The position numbers and the translations under genes were made by a program. A stretch of 64,000 nucleotides of DNA from Sordaria brevicollis. Its lineage: Eukaryota > Ascomycota > Sordariomycetes > Sordariales > Sordariaceae. The stretch spans positions 62,001 through 126,000 of the forward strand of contig JAUTDP010000002.1 in NCBI GenBank assembly GCA_033439795.1, given 5' to 3'. A model generated the notes under the pieces. It ran no database searches and was not told where the DNA came from. It saw only the letters and a program-made list of their open reading frames with translations. Shown here piece by piece: positions 49,928 through 59,376 of the stretch (positions are counted from its first letter, which is position 1; every line of letters starts with the position of its first letter).

Positions 49928-50264
49928 CACCCATAATTTTAAATACTAGATTAATATCCTTATATTATACCCACTTTTTAATAATATAATAATTTATATT
50001 CTTTATAATATATTAAATATAGAATTAGTAAAGGATTTTAAAGTAAGCCTTACGAATAGCCTTCTTAAAGCCTTTATAAAAATCGCTAATAATAACCGCG
50101 GGGTTATTAATACCGTACTATTATTATAACCTCTTTAAGTAATTAAAGTGCTAAATAAAGTCCTCCTCCTTTTCGCCATTCGATAACCTAAATACGACGT
50201 TGAAATTACAATACAAAGAATCGACGCTAATAATATTAAGGAGGGGAAGGTTAAACCTATTTAC
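49928..50264 (-). pseudogene. MULE transposase core domain fossil
   Basis: Read from 50264 downwards, about 112 codons keep one frame. The order matches the MULE transposase domain: NRFNLPLLNIISVDS, then VVFRLSNGEKEEDFI followed by TAG where Trp is expected, then YLKRL, PAVIISDFYKGF..AI (equivalent to the conserved TDRD..A.. segment), then LY-stop-FYI (equivalent to C.WH.). At least six in-frame stops are all TAA or TAG, each explainable by C-to-T or G-to-A changes at CpA/TpG. The acidic residues at VDS and SDF correspond to conserved positions. Confidence 0.8.
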
Positions 50265-51299
50265 CTATATAAAAAAAAAAGGAGGTTAAACACCCCCTAA
50301 AAAAATGAAAAAAAATGAAAAAAAATAAAAAAATAAATAAATAAATTAATATAAATAATAATAAAAAGTTTACTTATATACTTTATATATTTTATTTATT
50401 AATATAATTAACGGATTTGCCTTCTATATTTCGATATACTACTTAAAGGTCCAAAAAACCCGTTTTACCCTCCTTTCTATACCCTTACTCTTATAATAAT
50501 CGATAAAATATTTAATACTATACTCTACCTTATATTTTTCGAAGAGGTCGATAAATATCTTAATCGAGGAATAATAATTATATTTTATACGGCGGAGACG
50601 GTATTATATATTATAGACTTCTTAAATAATAATAATAATCTTATAGCTTCGTAATTCTACTATTAGGTTATTATTAGGACCTTAACGTATTATATTAACG
50701 ACGTTGATAATAAAATTATTTTCTATCGGTAAATTTAAATCGCCCAATATACTACTCAAATATAGCGCAATCTACCGCGCGCTTATACGAATAATATTAA
50801 ATAACCTCTTAATAATAATATAAATAGTATATTTATAATCCTTCTATTTTTACCGACGAAAATTCGTATTACCTACTAAATCTACCGCACTATAATAAAA
50901 TTAATTACTATAATAATAAAAATTAATAGGGAGAATACCTATTTAATAAGGTAATTATAAATAGAATTTATTTCTTCAACGAATTATTTATAATTACTCC
51001 TTATAAACTATATAATTTTTATATTATATAGGCAACCAATTTACCTAATCCCCTTATTACGTATACTATACCTAATTACCTTATACTTACGGCTATAATT
51101 ATAGCGAAGGTCTATTCGTATAACTTACCTACCCCTCTTAATCGTTAATTATATTATAATAATAAAACCGGTACGGGAAATATATCGAAATAACGCATTT
51201 ATAGCCTTATTATAAATATCGAAAGGATTAATAATATAGCGTAACGGTAGTACTAATATTAACGCTAATAACCGTTATTTTAAGGGTCGGGGTTAGGTA

Positions 51300-51720
51300 G
51301 GTATACGCTAGGGTAACCGCGACCGCGACCGCTAACGCTTAGACTAGCGGGACCGAATTAAGAGGGTGATTAGGGACCGCGCAACGCGCTCGGGGGTAAT
51401 TAGAACTTCCATAACTAGTCTCTTCCACAGAACCTCCTCCACGGCGCTCAGCGGACCCACCCCACAAAATGTGGGTCTCCTCTCCTCGAACTTTAGCAGA
51501 AAAGGGGGGGGGGTGGGGTTCGGAGGTTAGTGGGTCTGAGAACTGAGACTATTCCATAACGACGGCAGCAAGTTTGGCGATAGCTTTAAGAGTATGCGCA
51601 ATTAATTAACGGTCGTTAACAGGAATAGTAGTCGCGATATATAGACTGGGAGGTTGGGCGCCAGCGCTATGTATGCCAACGTTGGGCGCCAGCGGTCTAC
51701 ACGGTACTGGCGGTTTGGCT
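51300..51720. other. Non-RIP right shoulder of the MULE
   Basis: GC-rich sequence inside the element, including repeated CCGCGACCG-type words near 51316, a G-run at 51504-51513, and two copies of TTGGGCGCCAGCG (51654-51666 and 51680-51692). These are probably binding or structural sequences of the terminal region. No gene. Confidence 0.6.
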
Positions 51721-51784
51721 GGCACTTGTAAGTGGGGAAAGTCTTGCCGGTTAAGAGATGGGGTCTTGCCCGTTAAAGTTTCCG
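51721..51784. repeat. Right terminal inverted repeat (64 bp perfect core)
   Basis: This is the exact reverse complement of 47638-47701, ending in GTTAAAGTTTCCG just before the target duplication. Confidence 0.95.
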
Positions 51785-51793
51785 TTGGAGCTC
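51785..51793. repeat. Right target-site duplication TTGGAGCTC
   Basis: Identical in sequence and orientation to 47629-47637. Confidence 0.85.
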
Positions 51794-53532
51794 TAAAGGC
51801 GGTCGTCAATGGTGCATGTCCAGAGCTATCCTGAAATGGCAAAGCTGAAGCGAATCGTGGAGCTCCGAGACGCAATGTTGCGAGCTGAAAATGGCTGTTG
51901 TCCGGGGTGGTTTTTGGTGGTTGGTCGGTTGCTGGCGGCTACTGGATTCAAGCTTCAACCAGCTTGGAGAGAATGGAGGGACGGCATGGTGGCACTGGTG
52001 ATACGGGCTAGGGACGAAGCAGTTGGAGATGAAATTGGAAGAGATTGTGGCATTGTCGCATTACTTCCGGCTGATTGCAATCGTATGTTTACGGAAAGTG
52101 ATGGGAGAAGAGATGATGGTGTTGACAGAAGGAGAAATTGGTTTGGTGGTGTTGGACTCTGGAGAAAATACAGCGAAGACAGCACCGCGGAAGACAGGGG
52201 ACGGCAGGCAGCGTCAAAGAGAGGCTGGGTGGTCTGTGCGCAGCTTTACTAAATGCTTATGCCAAAGCATCATCTGGTGCCTGGATCCAACGGGTTGGGT
52301 TCGGAGATCTTGCTGCTCACCACGGTTATTTCTGGATCACTCATGGAAGCCAATTTCCTACAACACTCCCCAAGACCGGATGCTTATGGGTTGTGAAGCT
52401 GCCTGTTTGAGTACTTGGAATTCGAGTACGGGGTGATGTTGAGCGCACGGACCACTCGTGGCCATCAAGGTACTCGGGGCTGGACTGAGGATGACAGAGG
52501 AGTGCCCAATTGGAGGCCAAGACGTGATGTGATTCAATCAAGTATACCTGGAGACACTCTAGGAAGAAGCAGAAATATCCAAAGGGAGGTGGGCTCTTTT
52601 GAGGGTTATATCGCCCAGGTCGAATGTGTTGTCCAAACACTTGCACTCCTGTGCTGTGACACGGGTTAGGGTTGGATGTGGTGGGGGTCAGCAACCCATT
52701 TATGTACACTCTACCCCTGGTTTGATTGTTAGCTAGGTACCTGTAAAGGGCACTTTTTCTCTGGCTAGGCGGGTTTTTAAGGCCTAAAGGTTCGCTCTTA
52801 CCCGCTGTGAATAAAATCATAGGCAGGTTTTGGTGACTTGGGTTGTTCTTGGCCTGAGTTTGGAGCGCTTTGTCCAATAGGAGCACGAGAATCTCGGAGA
52901 GTCTTGCGCTAACAATCAAGCAAGGGGTCTACTGTACCCCCATCTGCCATGACAACCACATTCAGCCCTTTGAATCCAAATCACAGTTCGAAGTTTACGA
53001 ATCATTGACTTGTTTGCTGACATTTTCTTCTTTCCTGAATGGCTGTTATTTCAAGAAATCCAGACCGGATCGTCGCCTTCCCCAGGGACGCCGTTTTAGT
53101 GATGGGCAAAGGAGGTGCATCCGAATGCCAAGACATGGGGGATATGCCAATGACGTACATGATATTTGGAGAAGCATCACCGAATTCATCACCACCATCG
53201 AGAAACTGGACCGTAACTTGTTGAAAGGAACTCAAAATACTCCAATGCAACTGACAATTAATTTCATTGTATCCACTCAGTGTTCCTACTCCCCATTGAG
53301 CCTGCCAGTTTCCAATTCCAATGGCTCGTCACCGTTCCTGACAATGGGCAAGAGCGACATGGAGCTCCTTCCCAAACGCGGGAGGAGGTGTTGGATTCCC
53401 GTCGTACAGAAAGCTCCGGACCAATCAATCTGAAGAGTTTACATATCAATGACGAACGCAACTTCCCCTTTGAGAGGCTCAGAGACACGACTTGGGCCGA
53501 AAGTGCATCATGGAGCTGTCATGGTGCAGTGC
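51794..53532. other. Intergenic, no confident gene
   Basis: An ATG-started frame at 51809-52252 (147 codons) begins 16 bp beyond the transposon target site. It has no recognised domain, and I see no splice context that would make it a gene. The frame at 52870-53433 starts with TTG, not ATG. Neither is called. Confidence 0.4.
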
Positions 53533-53551
53533 AGTGACAGCAGCTGTCACT
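53533..53551. promoter_or_regulatory. Palindrome AGTGACAG-CAG-CTGTCACT
   Basis: A perfect 8-bp inverted repeat with a 3-nt spacer lies 29 bp before a TATA-like box and 123 bp before the start codon of the hemerythrin gene. The position suits a dimeric regulator site; this is inference. Confidence 0.45.
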
Positions 53552-53579
53552 CGATAATGACTTGACCCGACAGAATGAA

Positions 53580-53585
53580 TATAAG
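53580..53585 (+). promoter_or_regulatory. TATA-like box (TATAAG) of hemerythrin gene
   Basis: TATAAG lies 94 bp upstream of the start codon at 53674, followed by a C/A-rich leader typical of well-expressed fungal genes. Confidence 0.45.
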
Positions 53586-53673
53586 CAACCGCCCTCCGCC
53601 GGTACACCCAATTTGAAACCATCCCATATACACGACCATCATCACCACAGTCAAAAACACAACACAACACACC

Positions 53674-54427
53674 ATGTATCGCCTCGCTACCCACACCGGC
53701 CTTCGCCAGGTCCCCAGGAGCATCGCCAACAATGCGGTCCGCCCTGCTGCCATGGCCACCACTCCTCGCTTCTTCCAGCCCGTCGACATGCGCACCATCA
53801 TGAGCTCTTCGTCGGGCGTCAAGGTGTCTGACCGCATCAAGCACGACCACGCCGAGCTCGAGCAGCAGTACAAGAACATTATCTCCGCCAAGGACGAAGA
53901 CACAAAGGTGCGATGGCAGAACCAGTTCATCTGGGAGCTGGCCCGCCACTCAATCGCCGAGGAGATTGTCGTCTATCCCGCCTTTGAAAAGTTTGTTCCC
54001 AACGGCAAGCAGATGGCCGACAAGGACCGTGCCGAGCATCAGACTGTGTGTCCCCCATGTCCACCATTACCAATTGGCATAGACTAACACACCACAGGTC
54101 AAGAACCTCCTCTACGAGTTCCAAAAAATGACCCCCTCCAACGCCGACTTCCGTCCCACCCTCGACAAGCTCTGGGCTGCCCTCTCGAAACACATCAAGG
54201 AGGAGGAAGGCGAGGACCTCCCCGCTCTTGAGCAGCACATTGACGCCAACTACTCGGGCAAGCTGGCCTCGAGCTTCAGCACCACCAAGCATTTTGTTCC
54301 TACCCAGAGCCACCCCAGCGCTCCTGACAAGCCCCCTTATGAGACTGCCGCCGGTATGCTGGCCACCCCGTTGGACAAGCTCATGGACATGTTTAAGAAG
54401 TTCCCCAAGGAGGATATGAAGGCTTAG
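53674..54427 (+). CDS. Hemerythrin HHE-domain protein, probably mitochondrial
   Basis: Two exons (53674-54045 and 54098-54427) around a 52-nt intron with branch ACTAAC give 233 residues. Residues 1-35 are Arg/Thr/Ala-rich without acidic residues, a probable mitochondrial presequence. The four-helix hemerythrin fold shows its di-iron ligands: His57/His59 in IKHDHAELE, the His92-x3-Glu96 pair in RHSIAEE, and His156-x3-Glu160 in KHIKEEEGED with a following Asp164. HHE proteins bind oxygen, nitric oxide or iron and are linked to stress and iron homeostasis; the exact role is unknown here. The C-terminal 60 residues extend beyond the fold, ending in MFKKFPKEDMKA. Confidence 0.93.
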
Positions 54428-54676
54428 ATGGATGGGGAGGATGTGTATAATATGTACGAGTAATAATAATGAATAATGAACATAATTTGACAAGGATATA
54501 TCTCCATTTTCCATCATCGACAGATACTTGAAGTGATGTGAAAATGCACTAACCTTGACAGAATCCACCAATATTCCACAGTCAACACTATGACCACACC
54601 TAAACCAAGGTACGTCATCCCGCCAACCGACACCGACAGCATTAAATATCAATTGACCATTTCCCAAGGGTTTAGC

Positions 54677-54982
54677 TCAATGGAATACCTTATCCTTCAA
54701 GACCTGATAGCGTTCTGACCACCACCATGATTGGCGATAAGCAACGGCGCAGAATGCGGGGAGATTCACAAAGTGTTCCCAAACAGGAAACAAAGTCCCG
54801 ACGTCGGCGCGATAAGAACTGATAAGCATCCCGATCGTCTTACACGCATCGCAGGCCCAGAACAAGACATGGACGGCCAAAGACGCAGCAAATGCAAGTG
54901 ATGCAATACTGTTTCCGAGTTGGTAGGACAAGATGGGCGATAGAGGTAAGATGGAGGTCAATTGGTCAATTGGTTGTGCGAC
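54677..54982 (-). CDS. Possible exon of a small membrane protein (uncertain)
   Basis: A minus-strand frame opens right after an acceptor-like CTTCCAG (ending at 54983) and runs to a stop at 54677, about 101 codons. It contains a hydrophobic run (IASLAFAASLAVHVLFWACD) and a second moderately hydrophobic part near FVNLPAFCAVAY. There is no ATG at its start. A first exon could lie upstream (an ATG near 55095 in the minus direction) but the donor would be a poor GTCTTA. It may be a real small gene or a chance frame. Confidence 0.28.
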   Translation of the reverse strand, partial: VAQPIDQLTSILPLSPILSYQLGNSIASLAFAASLAVHVLFWACDACKTIGMLISSYRADVGTLFPVWEHFVNLPAFCAVAYRQSWWWSERYQVLKDKVFH

Positions 54983-55138
54983 CTGGAAGAAGGTGCATCA
55001 TGTGAAGTGAGGGGAGTGGTATAAGACTTGTGCCCCCCTCTGCTGCCCGAGTCTTGATGTAAGCTGAGCTGTGATATCAAGGCTTCAAACATTATCATCA
55101 ACCACAAGCCGGAATCATCAATCAACACCACAACAACC
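54983..55138. other. Leader/promoter region of DUF3445 gene
   Basis: A CAACACCACAACAACC-type leader directly precedes the ATG at 55139, a favourable start context. Confidence 0.5.
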
Positions 55139-56569
55139 ATGGACCCAGCACTCACCAACCATACCAACCTCTCGGGTACCGAAACCGACCCATCCAAGCT
55201 GTCTCAACTTCTCTCCTACCGACCAACACCTCAACAAAACCTCCTCCTTATCGCCTTCTTATTTCCTTCCCTCCTCATCTACCTCATCAACAACCGCTAT
55301 CAGAAGAAGTCAAAGTCCAAACCAGCCACCACCACTTCCCCATCCAAACCTTCCTCATCCATAGTCTCCTCCTCCTCCTCTTCAACATCAGCAAACCTCA
55401 AAGACCGCCCCTTCGGCATCTGGCCCCCCTCCTCCTACAAATTCCCCACCCCGCCTCCCTACCCAAACTGGTCCATCACCACCACCAAACCTTTACCTTA
55501 CCGCCCCTTCCGCTACGGACCCGTCTACCACACCACCATGGGCCTGCGCACCATCGCCCCCGAGAACTGGATCGAGCTGGACTCGGACTACCCCAAATAC
55601 CACTCCTCCAAAGCGCGCCGGATCGCCGAGCGGCGCGAGAAATGCATCAAGGTGGCTCCTGAAGCTGCTGCCGCGGCTGTGGAGCTGTTGGAGGAATTGG
55701 TTGAGTATCTACCAGCGCGGTACCCCTCCCTTTTTCGGCGGACGGAGGTGGGGGTTGATAACCTGTGGTCGGGGGAGGTATTTGACATTAGGGGCCTGAC
55801 GGGACAGGGGGAAAAGGGGGTGGTGGAGGAGGGGGAGAAGGCGATGGAGATCGCGGCGAGGTTGGTGCAGGATGATTTAATTCTTATGATGGAGTGCACC
55901 ACCACCACCGGAACAGAAAAAGAAGGAAAAGAAGGAAAAGAAGGAAAAGAAGGAAAAGGAGAGGAAAAAGAGGAGGAGTTTCGGTTATTGGCCGGCGCCG
56001 CTTTGCTACCGGGGTTCTGGCGCCTGACGCAAAAATTCGGCATGACCCTCTCGGAGCTGCACACCAAGGGGGTCAACGTGCCGCAGTACCGCGAGAAGTT
56101 GCACCGGGGGATGCATAACCTGTTCCGCCGTTTACGGCCCGAACAAATGGTGGGACGGAACAACTATTTTATTCAGGTGGACGACTCGTTGCCTTGGTCG
56201 TGGTCAATTGGTGATGAGGATGATGAAGACCGAGAAGGGAGTTGGGAGTTGGCGGAGCCGAATAAGGCGGTGGAACATCATTATTTTAGGAGTGAACGAC
56301 AGACGCTCAGGAGATTGCCCAAGACGGGGGCGGTGGTGTTTACGGTTAGGACGTACTTTGAGCCGGTGACCAAGATTGCCGAGGAGGATTATGTCCCCGG
56401 AAGGCTGGCGAGCGCGGTCAGGAGCTGGGGGGATGATGTGAGTAAGTATAAGGGGAAGGAAAAGTATGGGGATGTGCTGTTGGAGTTTTTGGATAGGAAG
56501 CATCGGGAGCAGGTGGCGCGGGGACTGGATTTGGCGAGGGAGGAGGAGTGTAGGGGGTATCCTTTTTGA
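55139..56569 (+). CDS. DUF3445 (haem-dependent oxidative N-demethylase-like) protein, membrane-anchored
   Basis: A single exon gives 476 residues. An N-terminal hydrophobic helix at residues 35-50 (LLLIAFLFPSLLIYLI) is followed by a basic and Ser-rich linker to about residue 88, suggesting an anchor with the globular part facing the cytosol. The rest fits the DUF3445/HRQ family of fungi: FRYGPVYHTTMGLRTI near the start, ELHTKGVNVPQYREKLHRGM in the middle, and the arginine-rich RSERQTLRRLPKTGAVVFTVRTYFEP near the C-terminus. Bacterial relatives are haem enzymes removing methyl groups from amines; activity here is unproven. A KEGKEGKEGKEGK insertion, coded by four 9-bp tandem units (55921-55956), interrupts the fold in a probable loop. 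Confidence 0.88.
   Translation: MDPALTNHTNLSGTETDPSKLSQLLSYRPTPQQNLLLIAFLFPSLLIYLINNRYQKKSKSKPATTTSPSKPSSSIVSSSSSSTSANLKDRPFGIWPPSSYKFPTPPPYPNWSITTTKPLPYRPFRYGPVYHTTMGLRTIAPENWIELDSDYPKYHSSKARRIAERREKCIKVAPEAAAAAVELLEELVEYLPARYPSLFRRTEVGVDNLWSGEVFDIRGLTGQGEKGVVEEGEKAMEIAARLVQDDLILMMECTTTTGTEKEGKEGKEGKEGKGEEKEEEFRLLAGAALLPGFWRLTQKFGMTLSELHTKGVNVPQYREKLHRGMHNLFRRLRPEQMVGRNNYFIQVDDSLPWSWSIGDEDDEDREGSWELAEPNKAVEHHYFRSERQTLRRLPKTGAVVFTVRTYFEPVTKIAEEDYVPGRLASAVRSWGDDVSKYKGKEKYGDVLLEFLDRKHREQVARGLDLAREEECRGYPF
55921..55956. repeat. Coding 9-bp tandem repeat AGAAGGAAA x4
   Basis: It encodes the KEG repeats of the DUF3445 protein. The unit is a multiple of three, so copy-number change keeps the frame. 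Confidence 0.9.
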
Positions 56570-56716
56570 TGAGGTTGAGGGTTGTTGGTTAAATTGTAGG
56601 GTTAGTTCGATGTTTGCATCATCTGCTTAATGGAAAGAATTGATTGATCCGGATTGTATATGTCGTTGGTGTGTATTTTGTCTTGTGTGTTCCTTCCTTG
56701 TCATCGCTATCGATGC

Positions 56717-56752
<36 letters not shown>

Positions 56753-56877
56753 TAGAAACGCTATGCTCCCCAAGTGCCTTTCACAAACAAAGACCATTTT
56801 GTAGCAATATGAGAACACGTTGAACGCTATATAATCGTGGCACACGCCCATCCAAAGGCAGGTTGGTTGCGTTGGTA
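56570..56877. other. Convergent 3' spacer with poly(A) run
   Basis: A run of 31 A residues (56718-56748) lies between the ends of the DUF3445 gene (+) and the transcription factor gene (-). No target duplications or SINE-like body were recognised beside it. Confidence 0.6.
56718..56748. repeat. A31 homopolymer
   Basis: Uninterrupted A run; its length may be subject to sequencing error. Confidence 0.9.
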
Positions 56878-57240
56878 TTAACCTCGACCTCCCGTCACAG
56901 CGGCATCTTCCCGTGGAGTTCGACATGTCGTCAAAGCAGGTCGAGAAACACCCAGTTCATGTCGTTGCCCTGTGGTCCCCATAATAGGTGAATTCGAGAA
57001 AACAGCAGGAGTCGCCGGTTGTTGACCCTGAGTTGTACTAGTCGCAGGGACATCCACGCTCGGAGGTAGAGGTAGCCAGGAAGAAGTAGAGGTACCCTGA
57101 GTGGTGCCCGTCACTGGCACTGGGACGACATCCGGCGGCATTGTTGTTGTTGTCACAGGCGTAGGCAGCACGCCCGGTTGATGACCTCGAATTCCCACAT
57201 CCGGGCCCCTCGTAACCACAGTTGGCGGTGCATTCGAGAA

Positions 57241-57276
<36 letters not shown>

Positions 57277-59376
57277 CGTGGGCACAGGCGATGACGAGGT
57301 CGAGGAAGAGCCGTTGTTACATGTACCCCTCCCCAAAACCCATGCCTCGGCCCACTTGGCCTCCCGCAACCAGTACGTTACCCATGGGCTGCTGCTGCTG
57401 CTGCTGCTGCACTCGCTCTGTTTCTCAGTTTGTTGATGAACCACCGTCTGGGGCTGCCTGTAGACATCATACCCCCCACCACCAGAACCAGAAGCAGAAG
57501 TGGAAACCCCCGCCATCTCCTCCAAATCAGCCACCACCTCCTTAACAACCGCTTCCGCCCACCCTTTCGTAAACCAGCACTGACGCTCCGTCTCCTTCAT
57601 GACGCAGCAGTAGTATCCCACCAACGCTAATGCGACCGGGTTACGGTACTGTTCTTGTTGTTTTTGTCCATGTTGTTGTGGTGGTCGTTCCGGCCTAACC
57701 AACATACCCAAAAACTCCTCCGACATACTAATCGGCCAAACGGCAATAAAGTCCCCCTCCGGCGTTACGGACGTGCGCAAAGCGAATTGGATGGAGTCGA
57801 TCATGAGGTTGATTTCTTTGATTACCGTTTGGGTGTCCATTCCCATCTCTTTTACCACCCTACCTCTAGACATAGCCAGCGACACCGACGACGACATTAA
57901 CTGCGACGACGACTGCGACATAGGCTCCAACGACAACCCCCCACAACCCCCCTCAACCTCCGCATCAACCCCCTCAGCATAGGATGTTCCTCCTCCGGAC
58001 TCGGCGTCGAACTAAACAGTGCCCCCACGGGTCCCTCGCGGAGGATGGCCTCCTGCGCGTTCACCACGCCGCCGATTCCTTTGACCATGCGGAAGACGCT
58101 GACTAGCTCGTGGATGAACGACGAAGCCCCTTTGCCGGGGCCCGGGGTGGCAAGCGTGGCAAGCACAGGCCCCCTATCCGCCAGCGCGCCAATAAACAAC
58201 AGCGAGCTGGAACAGAACAGCGCGTGGCAGTTGGACGGCGTGACGCTGTCCTGGAGCAGGACCTGCCGGATGCCCGTTACGGCGAGGTTGAAGTGGCGGC
58301 GGCCGGCGGCGGCGTATTTTTTTCTCTTTTCTCCGTAGGAGTCTGAGTCTGAGACTGAGGCTGAGTCTGCGACTGAGTCTGCGACTGACCCGCCTTCGGC
58401 GGTGGTGTAGGCGAGGTGGAAGGCGGAGGTGGAGAGCATGTTGTGGGTCAGAAACTTGGAGGTGATGGCTAGACGGGGCAGTTCGATGGCCCAGATGCGG
58501 TCGTGCAGGCCCCGGGATAGGGTGGAGGCGGTTCGGCCGATGTAGTAGTTGTAGAGGTCGAAGTCGGAGGAGATGAAGCCTTGTGTGTGGTCGTGGAGGG
58601 GATCGGACTTGAATGTTTCATGGTCTTTGACGGAGGAGACGGTGATGTAGCCAAAGGGGTCGTCGGTGGTGTGGGAACGGTATGACGATGGCTCGGCGGA
58701 GAGGGGAGGGGTTGGGGGATCATATTTGGGGCCAGGGGCTGCTGATAGTCGGAAATGGTTTACGGATGCTGATATGGGCGGGTATGAAGTAGAGGTAATG
58801 GGGGAGGGACCGCTGGCTTCGGTGAATGGGTTGTTGAGGGCTTGGATGGCCATGGGAGGATAGGTAGGGTAAGTGGTTGTTGGAGGAAGGGGAGGATGTG
58901 AAGCGGGGCCGTACACAACCGGGTCAGGCCCGGAGACAGAAGTGGGGCGGTTGCCAGATGGACCCGGACCCGGACCGGGGCTGTTGGTGCCGGGATTCGG
59001 AGCGGGACCGGCAGAGAGTGGGGCATCAAGCGGAGGTTTAGAGTGGGGCCGGGGCCAGGAGCCCGGGCTTGAGCTGGATGTGGGGCCGCCCAATTGCAGG
59101 TGCTGATAAATACATGGGACATCATGTTTCCGGCATTCTTTACATGCTGGTTTGGCTTCATCACACTGATGGGTAGATGTCAGTAGACTGTATATTATTA
59201 GGCCATGAATAAATGATACACACCTTGACACGCCGTAGCTTGCATTTCTGGCAGCCATATCTCGACTTTTTGTGTCCCAGCCGGGGCCCCTTGCGAACAG
59301 CCTTGGAGTTGTCTCCAGACGGTACTACAGGAGGTCCAGGAGGCCCAGGAGGCCGAGGGGATCCCGCGTCTAACAT
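56878..59376 (-). CDS. Zn2Cys6 fungal transcription factor
   Basis: Minus strand. Exon 1 is 59376-59224; exon 2 starts at 59165. The binuclear cluster is canonical C-x2-C-x6-C-x6-C-x2-C-x6-C (Cys42, 45, 52, 59, 62, 69); a 58-nt intron falls just before Cys52, a common intron place in this family. A long Pro/Ser/Gly linker follows, then a helical fungal-specific region (LPRLAITSKFLTHNMLSTSA onward) and a C-terminal part with WPISMSEEFLGML. The frame breaks near 57990. I join 58029 to 57972 across a 56-nt intron with weak donor GTGGGG and acceptor CTGAG, giving 794 residues. A one-base error in the nearby G-runs is an equal alternative. Ser, Thr and Ala homopolymers come from GTC and CTG microsatellites. 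An upstream GTG-started extension is not used. Confidence 0.78.
57251..57276. repeat. GTC trinucleotide microsatellite within transcription factor gene
   Basis: About eight GTC units, preceded by CGC/GCC units, encode the Thr-Ala run on the minus strand. Confidence 0.9.
57389..57409. repeat. CTG trinucleotide microsatellite within transcription factor gene
   Basis: Seven CTG units encode a Ser run on the minus strand. Confidence 0.9.

Larger units (their letters stand above)
47638..51784 (-). mobile_element. RIP-degraded Mutator-like DNA transposon (MULE), about 4.15 kb
   Basis: The ends are perfect inverted repeats of 64 bp (47638-47701 and 51721-51784, outermost bases CGGAAACTTTAAC), extending imperfectly to about 110 bp through related GGCGCC/AGCGCT-rich sequence. 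The element is flanked by the 9-bp duplication TTGGAGCTC. The interior, about 47770-51290, is AT-rich with the RIP signature. A minus-strand frame at 49928-50264 reads as a MULE transposase core, listed separately. Nothing is intact, so the element cannot move by itself. The right shoulder, about 51290-51720, and the left 130 bp escaped RIP. Confidence 0.9.

Noticed and set aside
52870..53433. 187-codon plus-strand frame
   Set aside because: It begins with TTG rather than ATG, and no family features or splice support are visible.
56718..56748. Poly(A) run as a SINE or processed-pseudogene tail
   Set aside because: No Pol III boxes, no body and no flanking duplication next to it.
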